Positions 17,742 to 29,145 of a DNA stretch of 64,000 bases are shown in pieces. A program made the position numbers and the translations under genes. Source of the stretch: Wenjunlia tyrosinilytica (GTDB lineage Bacteria; Actinomycetota; Actinomycetes; Streptomycetales; Streptomycetaceae); contig NZ_BMMS01000011.1 of NCBI RefSeq assembly GCF_014646055.1, positions 42,166-106,165 on the forward strand. Reading direction: 5' to 3'. Under the pieces are notes generated by a model that was not told the DNA's origin, made no database searches, and worked only from the letters and a program-made list of their open reading frames with translations. Numbering within the stretch: position 1 is the stretch's first letter; each line of letters starts with the position of its first letter.

Positions 17742-18230
17742 TCAGGGCAGCGACGGAGCGGCGATCTCGGCCCAGACCGTTTTGTTGCCGCCCTCGGCGT
17801 CGCGGGCCATACCCCAGTCCACACAGAGTCTCTGGACGATGTACATACCGTGACCACCCGGGCGGCTTCCCCGGTGGGGGGTCTTCGGTTCGGGACGGCC
17901 CTCCCCGGAGTCGGTGACCTCGAGCCGGATCGTCTCCGGCGTGCGCTGCACGGACAGGGCGTCGGCGCCGTCGGCGTGCAGGCACGCGTTGGTCACCAGC
18001 TCGGAGACCACCAGGAGCACATCCTCGGCGGACGCTCGCGCCTCTTCCGAAGCCGCCGGAAGCCACCCCCAGTCGTACAGCGCCTTTCTCGTGAAATCGC
18101 GCGCCAGAGCCACGACGCCGCTGGCCCCCGCAAGGCGGACCCTGCGGACCTGTCCGCTCGCGGGGCCGACGGAGTCGCCCGCCTCGGACGAACCGCGGTC
18201 GTCCGGCACGAAGGGCCGGGTGGTGCTCAT
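17742..18230 (-). CDS. Anti-sigma factor kinase-like ATP-binding protein (RsbW/PrsI type)
   Basis: This 162-residue GHKL ATPase-type protein has an N box in SELVTNACLHA, G1 in VTDSGEGRP and G2 in PGGHGMYIVQRL, as in RsbW/SpoIIAB anti-sigma factors. It follows a STAS-domain gene on the same strand and both are divergent from a sigma-B-type gene, so it probably binds and inhibits that sigma factor. From memory this arrangement matches the S. coelicolor sigI locus, where the anti-sigma is PrsI. Confidence 0.85.
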   Translation of the reverse strand: MSTTRPFVPDDRGSSEAGDSVGPASGQVRRVRLAGASGVVALARDFTRKALYDWGWLPAASEEARASAEDVLLVVSELVTNACLHADGADALSVQRTPETIRLEVTDSGEGRPEPKTPHRGSRPGGHGMYIVQRLCVDWGMARDAEGGNKTVWAEIAAPSLP

Positions 18231-18336
18231 CAGCGCTTCACCTCACCGGTGTCCGACACGTTTCGAAGGTTCTCCTGCCCGAGTCGGACTGATGAACACC
18301 CTCGGATTCCCGACCCCCCGAACGGAACACAGCCCC

Positions 18337-18705
18337 TCATTCCCCGAGCGCTTCGTCCAGCGCGTCGTGCACGGTGAACACCGCGTCGGCCCCGGTGATC
18401 TCGAAGACCCTGGCGACCGGCGGGAGCATCCCGACCAGGTGCACTCCGCCACCCGCCGCCTCTGCCTTCAGACGGGCGCTGAGCAGCACATTCAGCCCCG
18501 TGGAGTCGCAGAATTCCAGCTCCGAGCAGTCCACGACGAGCCGGGAGTAACCCAGCTCGGAACAACGGTCCAACTGCTCGCGGAGCACGTCAGCGTTGTG
18601 GTGGTCGAGCTCTCCCGAGGGGCTCACCACCGCACTCTCACCATGCTGCCGCACCGCTACCTGCAACCGGTCATGTCCGGCTGTTCCGGCGATGCCGCCG
18701 TCCAT
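18337..18705 (-). CDS. STAS-domain anti-sigma factor antagonist
   Basis: The 122-residue protein has the SpoIIAA/RsbV fold: an AVVSPSGELDHHNADVL start, LVVDCSELEFCDSTGLNVLL with the phosphorylatable serine in DSTG, and a GVHLVGMLPPVARVFEITG C-terminal part. Unphosphorylated it would sequester the anti-sigma protein encoded 106 bp downstream and free the sigma factor. The ATG at 18705 has GGGAGG upstream. Confidence 0.9.
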   Translation of the reverse strand: MDGGIAGTAGHDRLQVAVRQHGESAVVSPSGELDHHNADVLREQLDRCSELGYSRLVVDCSELEFCDSTGLNVLLSARLKAEAAGGGVHLVGMLPPVARVFEITGADAVFTVHDALDEALGE

Positions 18706-18945
18706 GCTCGACCTCCCGCGTTCCGTGCCATCGCACGCGTGAACATTACGCCGAAGCGGCAGGTGAAGGTAGTCAACCAAGGGAACCTTCGTTCGACCGA
18801 ATCCGCCCCGCCTTGCAATATCACTCCGAAAGCGGGTAGGGGTAGAGATGACACATGCACGCAGGACCGACCCCGGAGGCGCCGCAGAACACAGGGACAG
18901 ATGACAGAGACGGCAGCGAATCTGCCGGATTGAGGGAGGAGCACC

Positions 18946-19857
18946 ATGGCACCCCAGCTCGACGCAACGCGCACCCGATCGATTGCCGAGGACGCGTCGT
19001 CGACCGCCCCCACCCCCGGTGTCGAGGCCGAGGCCGCGTCCGAGTTCTTCGGACTTGAAGGGCTCCCCGACATTCCCCCCTACGACGAGGTGGGGCCGCT
19101 GGATGCGCGGGCCCTGTCGAAGACCCTGTTCAAGCGCCTCGAGGCACTGGAAGAGGGCACGCATGAGTACCAGTACGTCCGCAACACCCTGGTCGAGCTC
19201 AATCTCGCCCTGGTGAAGTTCGCCGCCTCCAGGTTCCGCACCCGCAGTGAGCCCATGGAGGACATCGTCCAGGTCGGCACCATCGGCCTGATCAAGGCGA
19301 TCGACCGGTTCGAGCTGCACCGCGGCGTGGAGTTCCCCACATTCGCCATGCCCACGATCATGGGCGAGATCAAGCGTTTCTTCCGTGACACCAGCTGGTC
19401 GGTGCGGGTGCCGCGCCGCCTCCAGGAGCTGCGGCTGGACCTGGCCAAGGCCGGGGACGAGCTGGCCCAGGAGCTGGACCGGGCGCCCACGGCCGCCGAG
19501 CTGGCCGCGCGGCTGTCCCTGTCGAAGGAGGAAGTCCTCGAGGGCATGGCCGCCAGCAACGCGTACACCGCGAGCTCGCTGGACGCGCAGCCCGACGAGG
19601 ACGACTCCGAGGGCGCCCTGACCGACCGCATCGGCTACGAGGACCACGACATCGAGGGAGTCGAGTACCGCGAGTCGCTCAAACCCCTGATCGCCGAGCT
19701 GGCGCCCAGGGACCGGCAGATCCTCTCGATGCGCTTCGTGGGCAATATGACGCAGTCCGAGATCGGCGAGGAGCTCGGCATCTCGCAGATGCATGTCTCC
19801 CGGCTGCTGTCGCGCACGCTGACCAAGCTGCGCACCGGGCTGCTCGTCGAGGACTGA
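18946..19857 (+). CDS. sigI: Stress RNA polymerase sigma factor, sigma-B/F family (SigI-like)
   Basis: The 303-residue sigma-70 group 3 protein has region 2 (NLALVKFAASRFRTRSEPMEDIVQVGTIGLIKAIDRF...), the RVPRRLQEL region 3 start and the region 4 helix-turn-helix (NMTQSEIGEELGISQMHVSRLLSR). A divergent STAS/anti-sigma pair argues for partner switching. The gene symbol is given from remembered synteny with S. coelicolor sigI; I could not align it. GGGAGGAG precedes the ATG. A GGGTA box at 18834 resembles a sigma-B -10, but no matching GTTT -35 is seen. Confidence 0.85.
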   Translation: MAPQLDATRTRSIAEDASSTAPTPGVEAEAASEFFGLEGLPDIPPYDEVGPLDARALSKTLFKRLEALEEGTHEYQYVRNTLVELNLALVKFAASRFRTRSEPMEDIVQVGTIGLIKAIDRFELHRGVEFPTFAMPTIMGEIKRFFRDTSWSVRVPRRLQELRLDLAKAGDELAQELDRAPTAAELAARLSLSKEEVLEGMAASNAYTASSLDAQPDEDDSEGALTDRIGYEDHDIEGVEYRESLKPLIAELAPRDRQILSMRFVGNMTQSEIGEELGISQMHVSRLLSRTLTKLRTGLLVED

Positions 19858-19876
19858 GGCTGAGGCTCCCACGAGT

Positions 19877-19915
19877 GGGACGAACGGCTGGGACGAACGG
19901 CTGGGACGAACGGCG
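19877..19915. repeat. Three 13-bp tandem repeats before the sigI terminator
   Basis: The unit GGGACGAACGGCT is repeated three times in tandem (19877, 19890, 19903; the last base differs in copy three). It lies directly between the sigma factor stop and the terminator hairpin. It looks like a slippage product in the 3' untranslated region. Confidence 0.8.
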
Positions 19916-19944
19916 AGGGGCCGACCCGAACGGGGTCGGCCCCT
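19916..19944. terminator. Bidirectional hairpin between sigI and the hexosaminidase gene
   Basis: A perfect 12-bp stem AGGGGCCGACCC with GGGTCGGCCCCT encloses a GAACG loop. It is followed by CGTTGTGT, and lies between two convergent genes, so it probably ends both transcripts. Confidence 0.9.
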
Positions 19945-19966
19945 CGTTGTGTCCCTCACCTCCGTG

Positions 19967-21571
19967 TCAGCGCACGCCGGGCCAGGGCACCTGCGGTGAC
20001 CGGTAGTAGTCGATCCCCATCGCCGACCAGCGCGGGCCCTGCGCCGCCAACCGCCGGCGGAACGAGCCCCAGTCGTGCGTCCTCGCGGGCGACCATCCCA
20101 GCTCGGCGATCGCGGGCAGCCTGGGGAACGCCATGTACTCGATGTGGTCACTGGTGACGATCGTCTCGGTCCACAGCGGAGCCTCGACGCCGAGCACGGA
20201 GGACGGCGGGGCGCCCTGGATCAGCGTCCCCGGGTCCCAGTCGTACGCCTGCTGGACCTCGATGAAGCCCGCCCAGTCCTGGCCGAGCGGGGTGTCCTTG
20301 TCGTACTTCATGTCCAGGTAGGCGCGGGTGGCCGGGGAAAGCACCAGCTTGGTCCCCGCCCTGGCCGCCGCCCCGACCTCGGGCTCCGAGCCGTCGAAGC
20401 CCCAGTACTGGGCGACCGCGCCCTTGATCGGCCGGGCGCCGGTCAGCTGGTGCCAGCCGACGACGGTCTTGCCGTACTTGCTCACCGCCCGCTGTGCGCG
20501 GTCCATGAACGCCACGTAGTCGTCGTGGCCGGTGGCGTGGGCCTCGTCCCCGCCGATGTGCAGATACCTGCCGGGTGTGATCGCGGCGATCTCGCGCACC
20601 ACGTCGTCGATGAAGTCGTAGGTGACCTGCTTGGGCACGCACAGCGAGCTGAAGCCGACATCGGTGCCGGTGTAGAGCGGGGGCGCCACCCCGTCGCAGT
20701 TCAGCTCCGCGTAGGAGGCCAGGGCGGCATTGGTGTGCCCGGGCATGTCGATCTCGGGGACGACGGTCATGTAGCGGCTCGCCGCGTACCGGACGATCTC
20801 CTTGTACTCGTCCTGGGTGTAGTAGCCGCCCGGGCCGCCGCCGACCTGGGTGCTGCCCCCGTACGTCGCCAGCCGCGGCCGGCTCTTGATGGCGATCCGC
20901 CAGCCCTGGTCGTCGGAGAGGTGGAGGTGGAAGCGGTTGACCTTGTAGAGGGCGATCTGGTCGATGTAGCGCTTGACCTCGTCCAGCGAGAAGAAGTGCC
21001 GGGAGACATCCAGCATCGCGCCCCGGTAGGAGTAGCGGGGCCGGTCGGCGACCGTGCCGCCGGGAACGGTCCACGGTCCCTGCTGCGGCTTGCTCTTCTC
21101 CACCTTCGCGGGCAGGAGCTGACGCAGCGTCTGCACGCCGTGGAAGAGACCGGAGGGCCGGGCGGCGCGGATCACCACGGCGTGCCTGCCGGAGTCGAGC
21201 CGGTATCCCTCGGCGCCGAGGCCCCTGGCGCCGACGAGCGAGAGCACGATGCCGCCGCCCCCGCGCGCGGTGGTCACCGGCAGCTTGTAGCCCGTGGACG
21301 GCCGCAGCAGGGAGGCCAGGTACTCCCCGACGCGCGCGGCTTCCCTGGAGCGGGCGGGGACATGGATGCGCGTGTCGCGGGTGAGGGTGAACGCCGACCC
21401 GTGCGCCCTGGCGGAGGCGGGCTCGGGCACGATGTTCCCCAGGGCTGCGGCCTTGGGGTGGTGGACGGCGGGCGCCGCGGCGGCGCCGGTGCCGACCGCG
21501 CCGGCGGTGACGCACAACAGCAGGGCGCACAGCGGTCTCGAGATGGCATGACGTCTTACGAGTGGGCTCAC
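19967..21571 (-). CDS. Secreted beta-N-acetylhexosaminidase (GH20)
   Basis: This enzyme releases terminal GlcNAc from chitin oligomers or wall fragments by substrate-assisted catalysis. The 534-residue protein has a signal peptide (1-32), an N-terminal GH20b domain (about 45-175) and the catalytic barrel (176-500). The catalytic Asp342-Glu343 pair lies in HIGGDEAH. Other conserved segments are FHLHLSDDQGWR, VPEIDMPGH and the late tryptophans GWHQ and WTETI. Two DasR-like boxes upstream indicate control by the GlcNAc regulator. Confidence 0.95.
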   Translation of the reverse strand: MSPLVRRHAISRPLCALLLCVTAGAVGTGAAAAPAVHHPKAAALGNIVPEPASARAHGSAFTLTRDTRIHVPARSREAARVGEYLASLLRPSTGYKLPVTTARGGGGIVLSLVGARGLGAEGYRLDSGRHAVVIRAARPSGLFHGVQTLRQLLPAKVEKSKPQQGPWTVPGGTVADRPRYSYRGAMLDVSRHFFSLDEVKRYIDQIALYKVNRFHLHLSDDQGWRIAIKSRPRLATYGGSTQVGGGPGGYYTQDEYKEIVRYAASRYMTVVPEIDMPGHTNAALASYAELNCDGVAPPLYTGTDVGFSSLCVPKQVTYDFIDDVVREIAAITPGRYLHIGGDEAHATGHDDYVAFMDRAQRAVSKYGKTVVGWHQLTGARPIKGAVAQYWGFDGSEPEVGAAARAGTKLVLSPATRAYLDMKYDKDTPLGQDWAGFIEVQQAYDWDPGTLIQGAPPSSVLGVEAPLWTETIVTSDHIEYMAFPRLPAIAELGWSPARTHDWGSFRRRLAAQGPRWSAMGIDYYRSPQVPWPGVR

Positions 21572-21661
21572 GCGTGGTCCCTTCCGCGGAGGACACAGGG
21601 CTCGTCCGTGGCTGAGTGCCGGACTCGACCTGGGTACCGTGCGGCCCGCTCCGGGGTCAAG

Positions 21662-21692
21662 GGTCTACACCAATTCCGGTCTACACCAATTT
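21662..21692 (-). promoter_or_regulatory. Tandem DasR-like (dre) boxes upstream of the GH20 gene
   Basis: Two exact copies of GGTCTACACCAATT lie at 21662-21675 and 21679-21692, 17 bp apart. On the minus strand they read AATTGGTGTAGACC, one base from the dre core TGGTCTAGACC known for DasR-controlled chitin and GlcNAc genes. They are about 90-120 bp upstream of the hexosaminidase start. The spacing resembles the paired direct repeats of Streptomyces chitinase promoters. Confidence 0.75.
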
Positions 21693-21724
21693 TGTCCGCC
21701 CCTCCCTCGGTGACGCACGGTGCG

Positions 21725-22873
21725 TCAGACGGGCACTCCCCGCTGCCAGACCGCCGAGACCAGGGGGACTCCGGGGCGGTAGGCGAGGTGCACATGGCTC
21801 GGGGTGTCGAGCAGGGTCACGTCGGCGCGGGCGCCGGGAGCGATCCGGCCGACGTCGTCGCGGCGCAGCGCCTTCGCGCCGCCGAGGGTGGCGGCGACCA
21901 CGGCCTCGTCGGGGGTCATGCCCATCTCCCGCACGGCGACCGCGATGCAGAACGGCATGGAGCTGGTGAAGCTGGAGCCGGGGTTGCAGTCCGTCGACAG
22001 CGCCACGGTCGCGCCCGCGTCCAGCAGGCGGCGGGCGTCGGGGTAGGCGGCGCGGGTGGAGAACTCGGCGCCGGGCAGCAGGGTGGCCACCGTGGTTCCC
22101 TGGGCGAGCGCGTCCACGTCGGCGTCGGTGAGGTGGGTGCAGTGGTCGGCGGAGGCGGCGCCGAGCTCGACGGCGAGCCGGACTCCGGGGCCGTGGTGGA
22201 GCTGGTTGGCGTGCACGCGGGGGACGAGGCCGCGCTTGGCCCCGGCGGTGAGGATGGCCCGTGCCTGGTCGCCGTCGAACGCGCCCTGCTCGCAGAAGAC
22301 GTCCACCCAGCGGGCATGTGGGGCGCAGGCGTCCAGCATGGGTCCGGTGACCAGGTCGACGTAGGCCGCGGGGTCGTCGGCGTACTCCGGGGCGACGATG
22401 TGGGCACCGAGGTAGGTGACCTCGTCGGTGTGGGCGGCGGCGATCCGCAGGGCGCGGGACTCGTCCTCGACGGTGAGGCCGTAGCCGGACTTGGTCTCGA
22501 CGGTCGTGGTGCCCTGGCGCAGCGCCTCGGCGATGTACCGGGCGACATTGGCGTCGAGTTCGGCGTCGGTCGCGGCCCGGGTGGCGGCCACGGTGGTCCG
22601 GATGCCGCCCGCGCTGTACGGGCGGCCGGACATCCGGGCGTTGAACTCGGCGGTGCGGTCCCCGGCGAAGACGAGGTGCGAGTGGGAGTCCACGAAGCCG
22701 GGCAGGGCGGCGCGGCCCCGCGCGTCGTGGCGCACGTCGGCGGCGGGCGCCCGGTCCGCCGGGCCCACCCAGGCGATGTGCTCGCCCTCGATGACGACGG
22801 CGGCGTCCTCCACCGTCCCCAGGGAGGGGTCATTGGTGAGCAGGCTGCCGATATTGGTGATGACGGTGGCCAC
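21725..22873 (-). CDS. hutI: Imidazolonepropionase
   Basis: HutI hydrolyses 4-imidazolone-5-propionate to N-formimino-L-glutamate. The 382-residue amidohydrolase has the metal-binding HxH at H64/H66 ([16 protein letters not shown]), [27 protein letters not shown] and STDCNPGS with a metal-binding aspartate. The GTG at 22873 has AAAGG upstream and is where homology begins; the same frame stays open for about 2 kb further without coding meaning. It is the last gene of the hut operon. Confidence 0.95.
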   Translation of the reverse strand: MATVITNIGSLLTNDPSLGTVEDAAVVIEGEHIAWVGPADRAPAADVRHDARGRAALPGFVDSHSHLVFAGDRTAEFNARMSGRPYSAGGIRTTVAATRAATDAELDANVARYIAEALRQGTTTVETKSGYGLTVEDESRALRIAAAHTDEVTYLGAHIVAPEYADDPAAYVDLVTGPMLDACAPHARWVDVFCEQGAFDGDQARAILTAGAKRGLVPRVHANQLHHGPGVRLAVELGAASADHCTHLTDADVDALAQGTTVATLLPGAEFSTRAAYPDARRLLDAGATVALSTDCNPGSSFTSSMPFCIAVAVREMGMTPDEAVVAATLGGAKALRRDDVGRIAPGARADVTLLDTPSHVHLAYRPGVPLVSAVWQRGVPV

Positions 22874-22926
22874 GGCGGGACCTTTCGGTTGCGTATCGTC
22901 CGGCGGTCTGGCGCTGTCGGGCGCGG

Positions 22927-24267
22927 TCAGGCGCGAAGCGCGTCGATGGCGGTGGTGAGGGCGCCGGGCACGTTCTCCACCAGTTGGTGGACGCCGTCGC
23001 TGACGATCGTCCGGCCGCCGGCCACGACATGGCGGACGTCGGCGTTGGTGGCGGCGAAGACCGCGGTCTCGGCGGCCGTCCGGGGCAGCGCCCCCGCGGT
23101 GCGGACGGTGTCGAGGGCGATGGTGCAGAAGTCGGCCAGCAGGCCCTGCTCGATCCGCCCGGCGTCCTTCCACCCGAGGGAGCGGTTGCCCTCCTCGGTG
23201 GCGGCGATGAGGAGCTGGGAGGCGGTCCAGTGGCCCCGGGTCCGGCTGCGCAGCCGCTCGTCGAGCTCCAGCGCCCTTGCCTCCTCGAGCAGGTCGATGA
23301 CCGCGTGGCTGTCGCTGCCGAGGGTGAGCGGGGAGCCGGCGTGGGCGAGCGTCTGGGCGGGGCCGATGCCGTCGGCGAGGTCCCTCTCCGTCGTGGGGCA
23401 CATGCAGACGGTCGTCGAGGAGCCGCCGAGCGCCCGGACGTCCTCGGGGGTGAGGTGGGTGGCGTGCACGGCCGAGGTGCGCGGGCCGAGGACGCCGTGC
23501 TCCTCCAGCAGCCGGGTGGGGGTGCGGCCGTAGGCCTGGACGCATGTCTCGTTCTCGGCGGTCTGCTCGGACAGATGGACATGCAGCGGCGCACCGCGCT
23601 CCTGCGCCCATCGCGCCACGGTCTCCAGCTGGTCGGCGGGGACCGCCCGGACGGAGTGGATCGCGGCGCCCACGAGGGCGTGCGGGCGTTCCTCGAGGGC
23701 GCTCGCGCGGGACGCCCATGCCTGGGCGTCGCCGTCGCTGAAGCGCAGCTGGTGCTTGTCCGGCGGGGCGCCGAAGCCGGAGGAGAGGTAGCAGGTGTCC
23801 AGGAGGGTGATCCTGATCCCGGCCTGGGCGGCGGCCTCGACGAGCGCCTCGCCCATGGCGTTGGGGTCGGCGTAACGGGTCCCGCCGGGCGCGTGGTGCA
23901 CATAGTGGAACTCGCCCACCACGGTGATCCCGGCCAGCGCCATCTCCGCGTACACGGCGCGGGCGAGGGCCAGATAGCTGTCGGGGTCGAGGCGGTCGGC
24001 GAACTTGTACATCAGGTCGCGCCACGTCCAGAACGTGCCGGAACCCACCTGCACGGTGCCGCGCAGCGCCCGGTGGAAGGCGTGCGAGTGCGCGTTCGCC
24101 AGCCCGGGGACGGTGAGCCCCCGAAGGACGGTGGCGCCCGGCGGCGGTTCGGGTGTGTCCCTGCGGACGGCGGTGATCCGCCCGTCCGCCGTCCCGATCA
24201 CGACACCGGGCTCCACGACGGTGTCGAGCCAGGCGTACTCGGCCCAGTAGGTCCCCGTCACCTGCAC
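22927..24267 (-). CDS. hutF: Formimidoylglutamate deiminase
   Basis: HutF deiminates N-formimino-L-glutamate to N-formyl-L-glutamate, the five-step branch of histidine breakdown. The 446-residue amidohydrolase has the HxH zinc motif (H60/H62 in [12 protein letters not shown]), [32 protein letters not shown] and [15 protein letters not shown] prefer the GTG at 24267, six bases after GGAGGG; the GTG at 24261 is the alternative, which would overlap the upstream stop by exactly four bases. Confidence 0.93.
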   Translation of the reverse strand: MQVTGTYWAEYAWLDTVVEPGVVIGTADGRITAVRRDTPEPPPGATVLRGLTVPGLANAHSHAFHRALRGTVQVGSGTFWTWRDLMYKFADRLDPDSYLALARAVYAEMALAGITVVGEFHYVHHAPGGTRYADPNAMGEALVEAAAQAGIRITLLDTCYLSSGFGAPPDKHQLRFSDGDAQAWASRASALEERPHALVGAAIHSVRAVPADQLETVARWAQERGAPLHVHLSEQTAENETCVQAYGRTPTRLLEEHGVLGPRTSAVHATHLTPEDVRALGGSSTTVCMCPTTERDLADGIGPAQTLAHAGSPLTLGSDSHAVIDLLEEARALELDERLRSRTRGHWTASQLLIAATEEGNRSLGWKDAGRIEQGLLADFCTIALDTVRTAGALPRTAAETAVFAATNADVRHVVAGGRTIVSDGVHQLVENVPGALTTAIDALRA

Positions 24268-25537
24268 GCCAGGCCCTCCAGAACGTCGGCGAGTGCGGCC
24301 ACCCCGGCCACGCAGTCGTCCTCGGTCGCCGTCTCGGCCGGCGAGTGGGAGACTCCGGTGGGGTTGCGCACGAACAGCATGGCGGTCGGGACGTCCTGGG
24401 AGAGGATTCCGGCGTCGTGTCCCGCCCCGGTCGGCAGAACGGGTACCCCGCCGAGCACCTTGCCGAGCTCGTCGCGCAGTCCGTGCTCGAACTCGACGAC
24501 GGGGGTGAACGACTCTCGGGTGACCCGGACCTCCACGCCGTCGCGCTCGCCGCGCTCGGCGGCGGCCCGCTCGATCTCCTCCACGACGGCGGCCAGTGTC
24601 GCCTCGTCGGCGGCGCGCGAGTCCAGCCATCCGCGCACGAGGGAGGGGATGGCGTTGACGCCGTTGGGCTCGACGGCGATCTTGCCGAAGGTGGCCAGCG
24701 CCCCGGCCAGGCGCGCCTTCTTACGGGCGGCCAGCACCGTGGTGGCGTAGGTGACCATCGGGTCGCGGCGGTCCTCGAGCCGGGTGGTCCCGGCGTGGTT
24801 GGCCTCGCCGTGGAAGTCGAAGCGCCAGCGGCCGTGCGGCCAGATGGCACTGGCCACGCCCACAGCGTGAGGGGTCTCGGCGAGCAGGCGCCCCTGCTCG
24901 ACGTGGAGTTCGACGAACGCCCCGATGCGGGCGAGCCGGTCGTCGTCGCGGCCGAGGGCCAGCGGGTCGCGGCCCGCCGCCTCCATGGCCCGCGCCAGGC
25001 TCACACCGTCGGCGTCCCGCAGCTCGCGGGCGTTCCGAGGGGTCAGCTGACCGGACATCAGCCGGGAGCCCACGCAGGCCAGCCCGAAGCGGGCGCCCTC
25101 CTCGTCTCCGAAGTTGACGACGGCCAGCGGCTTGGAGGGGGTGGCGCCGCGGGCCTTCAGCTCGTCCAGCGCGGCGAACGAGGAGACGACGCCCAGCGGG
25201 CCGTCGAAGGCGCCCCCGTCCGGCACCGAGTCCAGATGCGAGCCGGTGACCACGGCGTCGCCCTGCGCGGGGTCGCCCAGCCAGGCCCACTGGTTGCCGT
25301 TGCGGTCGACCTCGTAGGCGAGGCCGCGCGAGCGGGCCTGGTGCTCGAACCAGGCCCGGCAGTCGGTGTCGGCCGCGGTCCAGGCGAAGCGCCGGTAGCC
25401 ACCGGAGGAGGAGGCAAGGCCGATGGGCAGCAGATCCTTCCACATGCTGTGGAAGGAGGCGCCCGGCCGGTGGCCGGTGTCCGTGCCTGCCGGTGGGGCG
25501 GGGTCGCCGTGCGGACGGCCGGTGTCCTGCGCGTCGG

Positions 25538-25541
<4 letters not shown>
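24258..25541 (-). CDS. M20-family amidohydrolase (annotated type: allantoate amidohydrolase), probable role in hut pathway
   Basis: This 427-residue zinc amidohydrolase belongs to the hydantoinase/carbamoylase (M20) family: [16 protein letters not shown] (metal-binding His-Asp), [23 protein letters not shown], a dimerisation domain with [17 protein letters not shown], and the late [12 protein letters not shown] and GVSHSPAE. By sequence it would be called allantoate amidohydrolase. It is locked inside the hut operon by overlaps with hutU (4 bp) and hutF, and no HutG is present. Acting on N-formylglutamate is therefore the better contextual guess. Confidence 0.88.
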
Positions 25542-27196
<1,655 letters not shown>

Positions 27197-27251
27197 GGCA
27201 GCTGCCTCCCGGTCATCGGAGAACGGGCCGCTCTGGATCGACCCATTCACA

Positions 27252-27268
27252 TATTCGCCGGATGAATA
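27252..27268. promoter_or_regulatory. Dyad TATTC-N7-GAATA upstream of hutU
   Basis: A five-base inverted repeat with a seven-base spacer lies in the only AT-rich spot of the 124-bp divergent region between hutU and the DUF309 gene. It is about 56 bp from the hutU start. It could be an operator for the hut operon, possibly for the RpiR regulator nearby. No match to a known box is claimed. Confidence 0.35.
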
Positions 27269-27320
27269 GAACTAGTCAACCCTGGCGGCGCTTCGTGGGC
27301 GGTAGTGGAGAATCGGGCCT

Positions 27321-27845
27321 GTGGACGAGACACGGCGAGACGGCCGATCGGCCGACCGGGACCGGGACGACAAGGGCCGGGCCCGCAACGCCCGTCCCCG
27401 CGACGGGCTGGGACGGCCCCTGCCGTACGGCGCCGAGGGGGTGGAACGCCAGCCGGAGGGGGTGGTGCGGACACCGGGCGAAGCGCTGGAGGAGGCCCAG
27501 CGCCTCCTCGACACCGGGATGCCGTTCCATGCCCACGAGGTCCTGGAAGACGCCTGGAAGAGCGCCCCGGAGTCGGAACGCGCGCTGTGGCGGGGCCTGG
27601 CACAACTGGCGGTGGGCCTGACCCACGCGTGGCGCGGCAACACGTCCGGCGCGACTTCCCTGCTGCGCAGGGCGGCGGAAGGCATCGCCCCGTACGGCGA
27701 GTCCCCACCGTACGGCCTGGACATCGAAGGCCTCAGTCGGTGGGCCCACGGCTTGGCCGCCGCCCTCGAGGCGGCCCCGGAACACGACGAAGCCCGGCTG
27801 AGCCCCCCGAGCCTGCGAGGCACGCCGCAGGCGCCGAGCGCCTGA
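27321..27845 (+). CDS. DUF309 domain protein
   Basis: The 174-residue protein has a charged N-terminal extension (about 45 residues) followed by the DUF309 helical core: EALEEAQRLLDTGMPFHAHEVLEDAW, then ALWRGLAQLAVGLTHAWRGN and a third helix. The HxxxE and GLxQ..GxxH pattern is typical. Function is unknown; the fold suggests a small helical ligand- or metal-binding unit. It starts with GTG and is divergent from hutU. Confidence 0.85.
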   Translation: MDETRRDGRSADRDRDDKGRARNARPRDGLGRPLPYGAEGVERQPEGVVRTPGEALEEAQRLLDTGMPFHAHEVLEDAWKSAPESERALWRGLAQLAVGLTHAWRGNTSGATSLLRRAAEGIAPYGESPPYGLDIEGLSRWAHGLAAALEAAPEHDEARLSPPSLRGTPQAPSA

Positions 27846-28011
27846 GAGGGACCGGCAGGTCGGTCCGAGGCCCGCGGGGCGCCGGCGGCGCGCCCGGCGG
27901 CATGGCGTCGGTCCGGCGGAAACCCGCGCCCCGGCCCGCCGGTGCGGGCGGACCGCACGGTGATCCGGCAGCGCTGCTCGCGTCGGCGGCCTTGCGCCGC
28001 GGGCCCGCGGC

Positions 28012-28866
28012 TCAGTCCACGAACAAGCCCCGGGCCGCGGCGGAGGTGTCGAAGGACTCCAGGCGGGACTGGGCGTCCGGAATGTCGTCGCACATGGATT
28101 CAAGCAGGATGCGGCCCAGCATCATCGGCGCGCAGGCCGTGTCGAAGACCAGGCCGGTGCCCACCGCCGCGGGCAGCAGGACGTCGGCGTGCTTGCCGAT
28201 CGGGGCGAAGGTGCTGTCCGCGACCGCCACCACCGTCAGGCCCGCCGCCCGGGCGTACTCCAGCGCCTCGACGACCTCCTTCGCGTGGCGCGGCAGCGCG
28301 AAGCACAGCAGGGCCGTCGCGCCCGCGTGGACCGCGCTGTCGATGCGGTCGGCGAGCATCGAGCCGCCCTCGTCCAGCAGGCGCACATCCGGGTGGACCT
28401 TGGCGGCGAAGTACGCGAAGCCGCGGGCCTGCGCCGAGGCCGCGCGCAGGCCGAGCACCGGCAGGGGGCGGGAGGCGGCCAGGACGCGGCCGGCGGCGGT
28501 GACGGGTTCGGGGTCGGCGAGGAGCCCGGCCAGATGGCGCAGGTTCTCGATCTCGGCGTGGACGGCCTGCTGGTACTCGTTGCGCGCCGCCTCCCCCGCG
28601 TCCTGGGCTCCGGCCGCCTGCGGCAGCGTCTCCCGCAGATACCTGCGCAGCGCCGGGTAGCCGTCGAAGCCGAGCGCCACCGCGAACCGCGTCACCGACG
28701 GCTGGCTCACTCCGGCCAGCTCGGCGACCTCGACGCTGGAGAGGAAGGGCACATCCGAGGCCCGCCGCACCAGGCAGTGCGCGATCCGCCGCTGGGTGGG
28801 GGTGAGCCGGTGGCCCTCGAACAGCTCCAGCAGCCGGGTGGACGGGCTGGCGCCCTCGCTCGTCAT
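28012..28866 (-). CDS. MurR/RpiR family transcriptional regulator
   Basis: The 284-residue regulator has an N-terminal HTH_6 domain (RLTPTQRRIAHCLV, SSVEVAELAGVSQPSVTRFAVALGFDGYPALRRYL) and a C-terminal SIS domain (about 125-260: VLGLRAASAQARGFAYFAAKVH, ALLCFALPRHAKEVVEALEYAR). RpiR proteins usually sense phosphosugars, though several regulate amino-acid use. Being beside the hut genes it is a candidate hut regulator; this is inferred from position only. The ATG at 28866 was chosen because the HTH homology begins about ten residues later. Confidence 0.9.
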   Translation of the reverse strand: MTSEGASPSTRLLELFEGHRLTPTQRRIAHCLVRRASDVPFLSSVEVAELAGVSQPSVTRFAVALGFDGYPALRRYLRETLPQAAGAQDAGEAARNEYQQAVHAEIENLRHLAGLLADPEPVTAAGRVLAASRPLPVLGLRAASAQARGFAYFAAKVHPDVRLLDEGGSMLADRIDSAVHAGATALLCFALPRHAKEVVEALEYARAAGLTVVAVADSTFAPIGKHADVLLPAAVGTGLVFDTACAPMMLGRILLESMCDDIPDAQSRLESFDTSAAARGLFVD

Positions 28867-29145
28867 CACGCTCTCCTGTCCGGGCATGGGGGGAATGATC
28901 TGTGCTCCCCGGGCCCCGACTGTACGTGCTGGTGCGCTCACAGTGCCGCGACCCGTGTCGAGGAGCCCCGCCGCCACCGTCACGTCGCAGGTCGGCGGAC
29001 GGTCCTCGAAGCTGGGATCGAGGAGCTCGTCCGCCGGCGCGAAGGCGGCGCCGGCGGGCAGCTGCGGATCGGGCACGGTGCCCCGCCGGCGAAGCGCCCG
29101 CACCGCCGCCTGGCCGAGCCCGCCCCGCCCAACGCAACCGAGCAC

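Noticed and set aside
18834..18838. GGGTA box as a sigma-B-type promoter of the sigma factor gene
   Set aside because: No GTTT-like -35 element is found 14-16 bases upstream, so autoregulation is not supported by sequence.
20075..23533. A 1152-codon open frame on the plus strand
   Set aside because: It runs antisense to the hexosaminidase and hut genes, which have clear catalytic motifs. No domain is recognisable in it.
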